Of a stretch of DNA of 64,000 nucleotides, positions 63,089-64,000 are shown piece after piece. Origin of the DNA: Rouxiella badensis (lineage in GTDB: Bacteria > Pseudomonadota > Gammaproteobacteria > Enterobacterales > Enterobacteriaceae); assembly GCA_026967495.1 (NCBI GenBank), contig CP114060.1:3100001-3164000 (forward strand). Direction: 5' to 3'. The stretch's first letter is position 1, and each line of letters starts with the position of its first letter. The position numbers and the translations under genes were made by a program. Under the pieces are notes generated by a model. The model did no database searches, had not been told where the DNA came from, and saw only the letters and a list, made by a program, of their open reading frames with translations.

Positions 63089-64000
63089 ATGTCTCAGCCC
63101 GTTGACCGTCTTTGGGGCGCGCGATTTAAACAAGGTCCGGCACCGGCCTTGAGCGCGCTGTCACGCAGCCCCGGCTACTATTTTGCACTCGCCGAATATG
63201 ACCTCGAAGGCTGCCGCGCCCATGCCTATGAACTCCAGCGCGCAGGCCTGCTTGACGAGGGCGAAACCGAACGCATGGTGGCAGCGATTAAACAGCTGGC
63301 GGCAGACTATCGCGCCGGAGAGGTTCAGCCTGTCGAGAACGATGAGGACGTACACACCTTCATTGAGCGGGTATTGACTGAGCGCCTGGGAGAACTCGGC
63401 GGCAAGCTTCGTGCAGGGCGTTCACGCAACGACCAGACGGCCAATGACCTGCGGCTCTACCTGCGCGACAACGCCCGCAAGATAGTCGCTGCGCTGCTGC
63501 AACTGCAACAGGCGCTGGTGAACCAGGCTGAGCGGCATATCAACACGGTGGCACCGGGTTTTACCCACTTACAGCAGGCACAGCCGATCGTTTTTGGTCA
63601 TCAGTTAATGGCTCACGCTCAAGCTTTTTCGCGCGACGTACAGCGTTTTCAGGACTGGGATAAACGCTGCGCGCGCTCTCCGCTGGGCGCTGCCGCGATG
63701 GCGGGGTCGGCAATCGCCCTGCATCCCGAGCTTTCGGCCAAAGATCTCGGCTATGACGGCGCGTGTGAAAACTCGATAGACGCCGTTGCCAGCCGCGACC
63801 ACGTGGCCGAATTCCTGTTTGCGGGCAGCATGCTCGCGGTCAACCTTTCGCGCATCTGCGAGGAGGTTTGCCTGTGGGCGTCGCGCCAGTTCCGCTGGGT
63901 AGAACTCAACGACGGCTACGCCACCGGCAGTTCCATTATGCCGCAGAAGAAAAACCCCGATATCGCCGAACTGGCGCGCGGCAAAACCGGTCGCCTGATA
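63089..64000 (+). CDS. Argininosuccinate lyase-like protein (fumarase/aspartase superfamily), truncated by window end
   Basis: 304 codons are present, with no stop before the window edge. Start 63089 has AAAGGAG 6 bases upstream. Family features: LWGARFKQGPAPA at the N-terminus, the first signature region ERVLTERLGELGGKL and AGRSRNDQTANDLRL, the catalytic-histidine region FTHLQQAQPIVFGHQL, and the superfamily signature GSSIMPQKKNPD. ArgH cleaves argininosuccinate to arginine and fumarate, but the position behind a LysR gene, with no other arg gene in sight, may mean a catabolic paralogue rather than the biosynthetic argH. Confidence 0.85.
   Translation, partial: MSQPVDRLWGARFKQGPAPALSALSRSPGYYFALAEYDLEGCRAHAYELQRAGLLDEGETERMVAAIKQLAADYRAGEVQPVENDEDVHTFIERVLTERLGELGGKLRAGRSRNDQTANDLRLYLRDNARKIVAALLQLQQALVNQAERHINTVAPGFTHLQQAQPIVFGHQLMAHAQAFSRDVQRFQDWDKRCARSPLGAAAMAGSAIALHPELSAKDLGYDGACENSIDAVASRDHVAEFLFAGSMLAVNLSRICEEVCLWASRQFRWVELNDGYATGSSIMPQKKNPDIAELARGKTGRLI

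Noticed and set aside
1..64000. CRISPR arrays, insertion sequences, tRNA or rRNA genes, phage genes
   Set aside because: No spaced short repeats, transposase or integrase frames, or recognisable tRNA/rRNA stretches were seen by eye. A covariance-model scan could not be run.

Overview
The window looks like chromosomal DNA of a gamma-proteobacterium of the order Enterobacterales. A melibiose operon with a LacY-type permease, UxuA/ExuT-type hexuronate genes, ChaC, Lrp-type and HutC-type regulators all read as enterobacterial, and I would guess a Rahnella/Rouxiella/Serratia-like environmental genus. I see no rRNA, tRNA, insertion sequence, integrase or CRISPR array. Most of the window is a chain of catabolic and transport operons.

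Layout. 1-5062: hydroxyacid dehydrogenase (cut by the window edge), M20 amidohydrolase, GabT-like aminotransferase, Lrp-type regulator and ChaC. 5063-13127: a more AT-rich accessory block with the stub of a TonB-dependent receptor gene, then three tandem paralogous genes for large repeat proteins, two of which keep a SET-methyltransferase-like C-terminus. 13409-18462: peptide ABC transporter 1. 18607-18728: a possible sigma-54-driven small RNA. 18889-23556: YbhB-like protein, then a membrane gluconate-dehydrogenase-type complex (cytochrome c, flavoprotein, small subunit) with a GlcG-like protein. 24046-33510: an unassigned catabolic cluster (M20 hydrolase, phosphotriesterase-like protein, sugar-type ABC transporter, LacI regulator, PfkB kinase, BtpA/SgcQ protein, TenA-like protein). 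33423-41462: D-peptide uptake and hydrolysis (D-aminopeptidase, ABC transporter 2, M19 dipeptidase). 41601-45288: melibiose genes melY-melA with a divergent AraC regulator. 45388-48907: uxuA, hexuronate transporter, UxuR-like regulator. 49041-60489: a complete five-step histidine utilisation regulon (hutG, hutI, hutC, hutF, hutD, an ABC transporter, hutH, hutU) with four copies of a HutC-like operator. 60723-64000: GldA-like dehydrogenase, LysR regulator and the start of an argininosuccinate lyase-like gene.

The most unusual element is the tandem array at 5632-13127. Each protein has a Ser/Thr/Pro-rich N-terminus, about seven 68-75-residue repeats ending in a helix-turn-helix-like pattern, a SET-like domain and a basic C-terminal motif resembling a nuclear localisation signal. 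In all three copies the reading frame steps back by one at the same eight-adenine tract between repeats 2 and 3, and the repeat pattern continues in the new frame. This could be programmed slippage or an assembly artefact.

The artefact possibility is serious. Thirteen other, otherwise well conserved genes in the window carry single-base frameshifts (14 events, insertions and deletions, several in short homopolymers). I give joined coordinates for these genes, call them pseudogenes, and state where the frame breaks.
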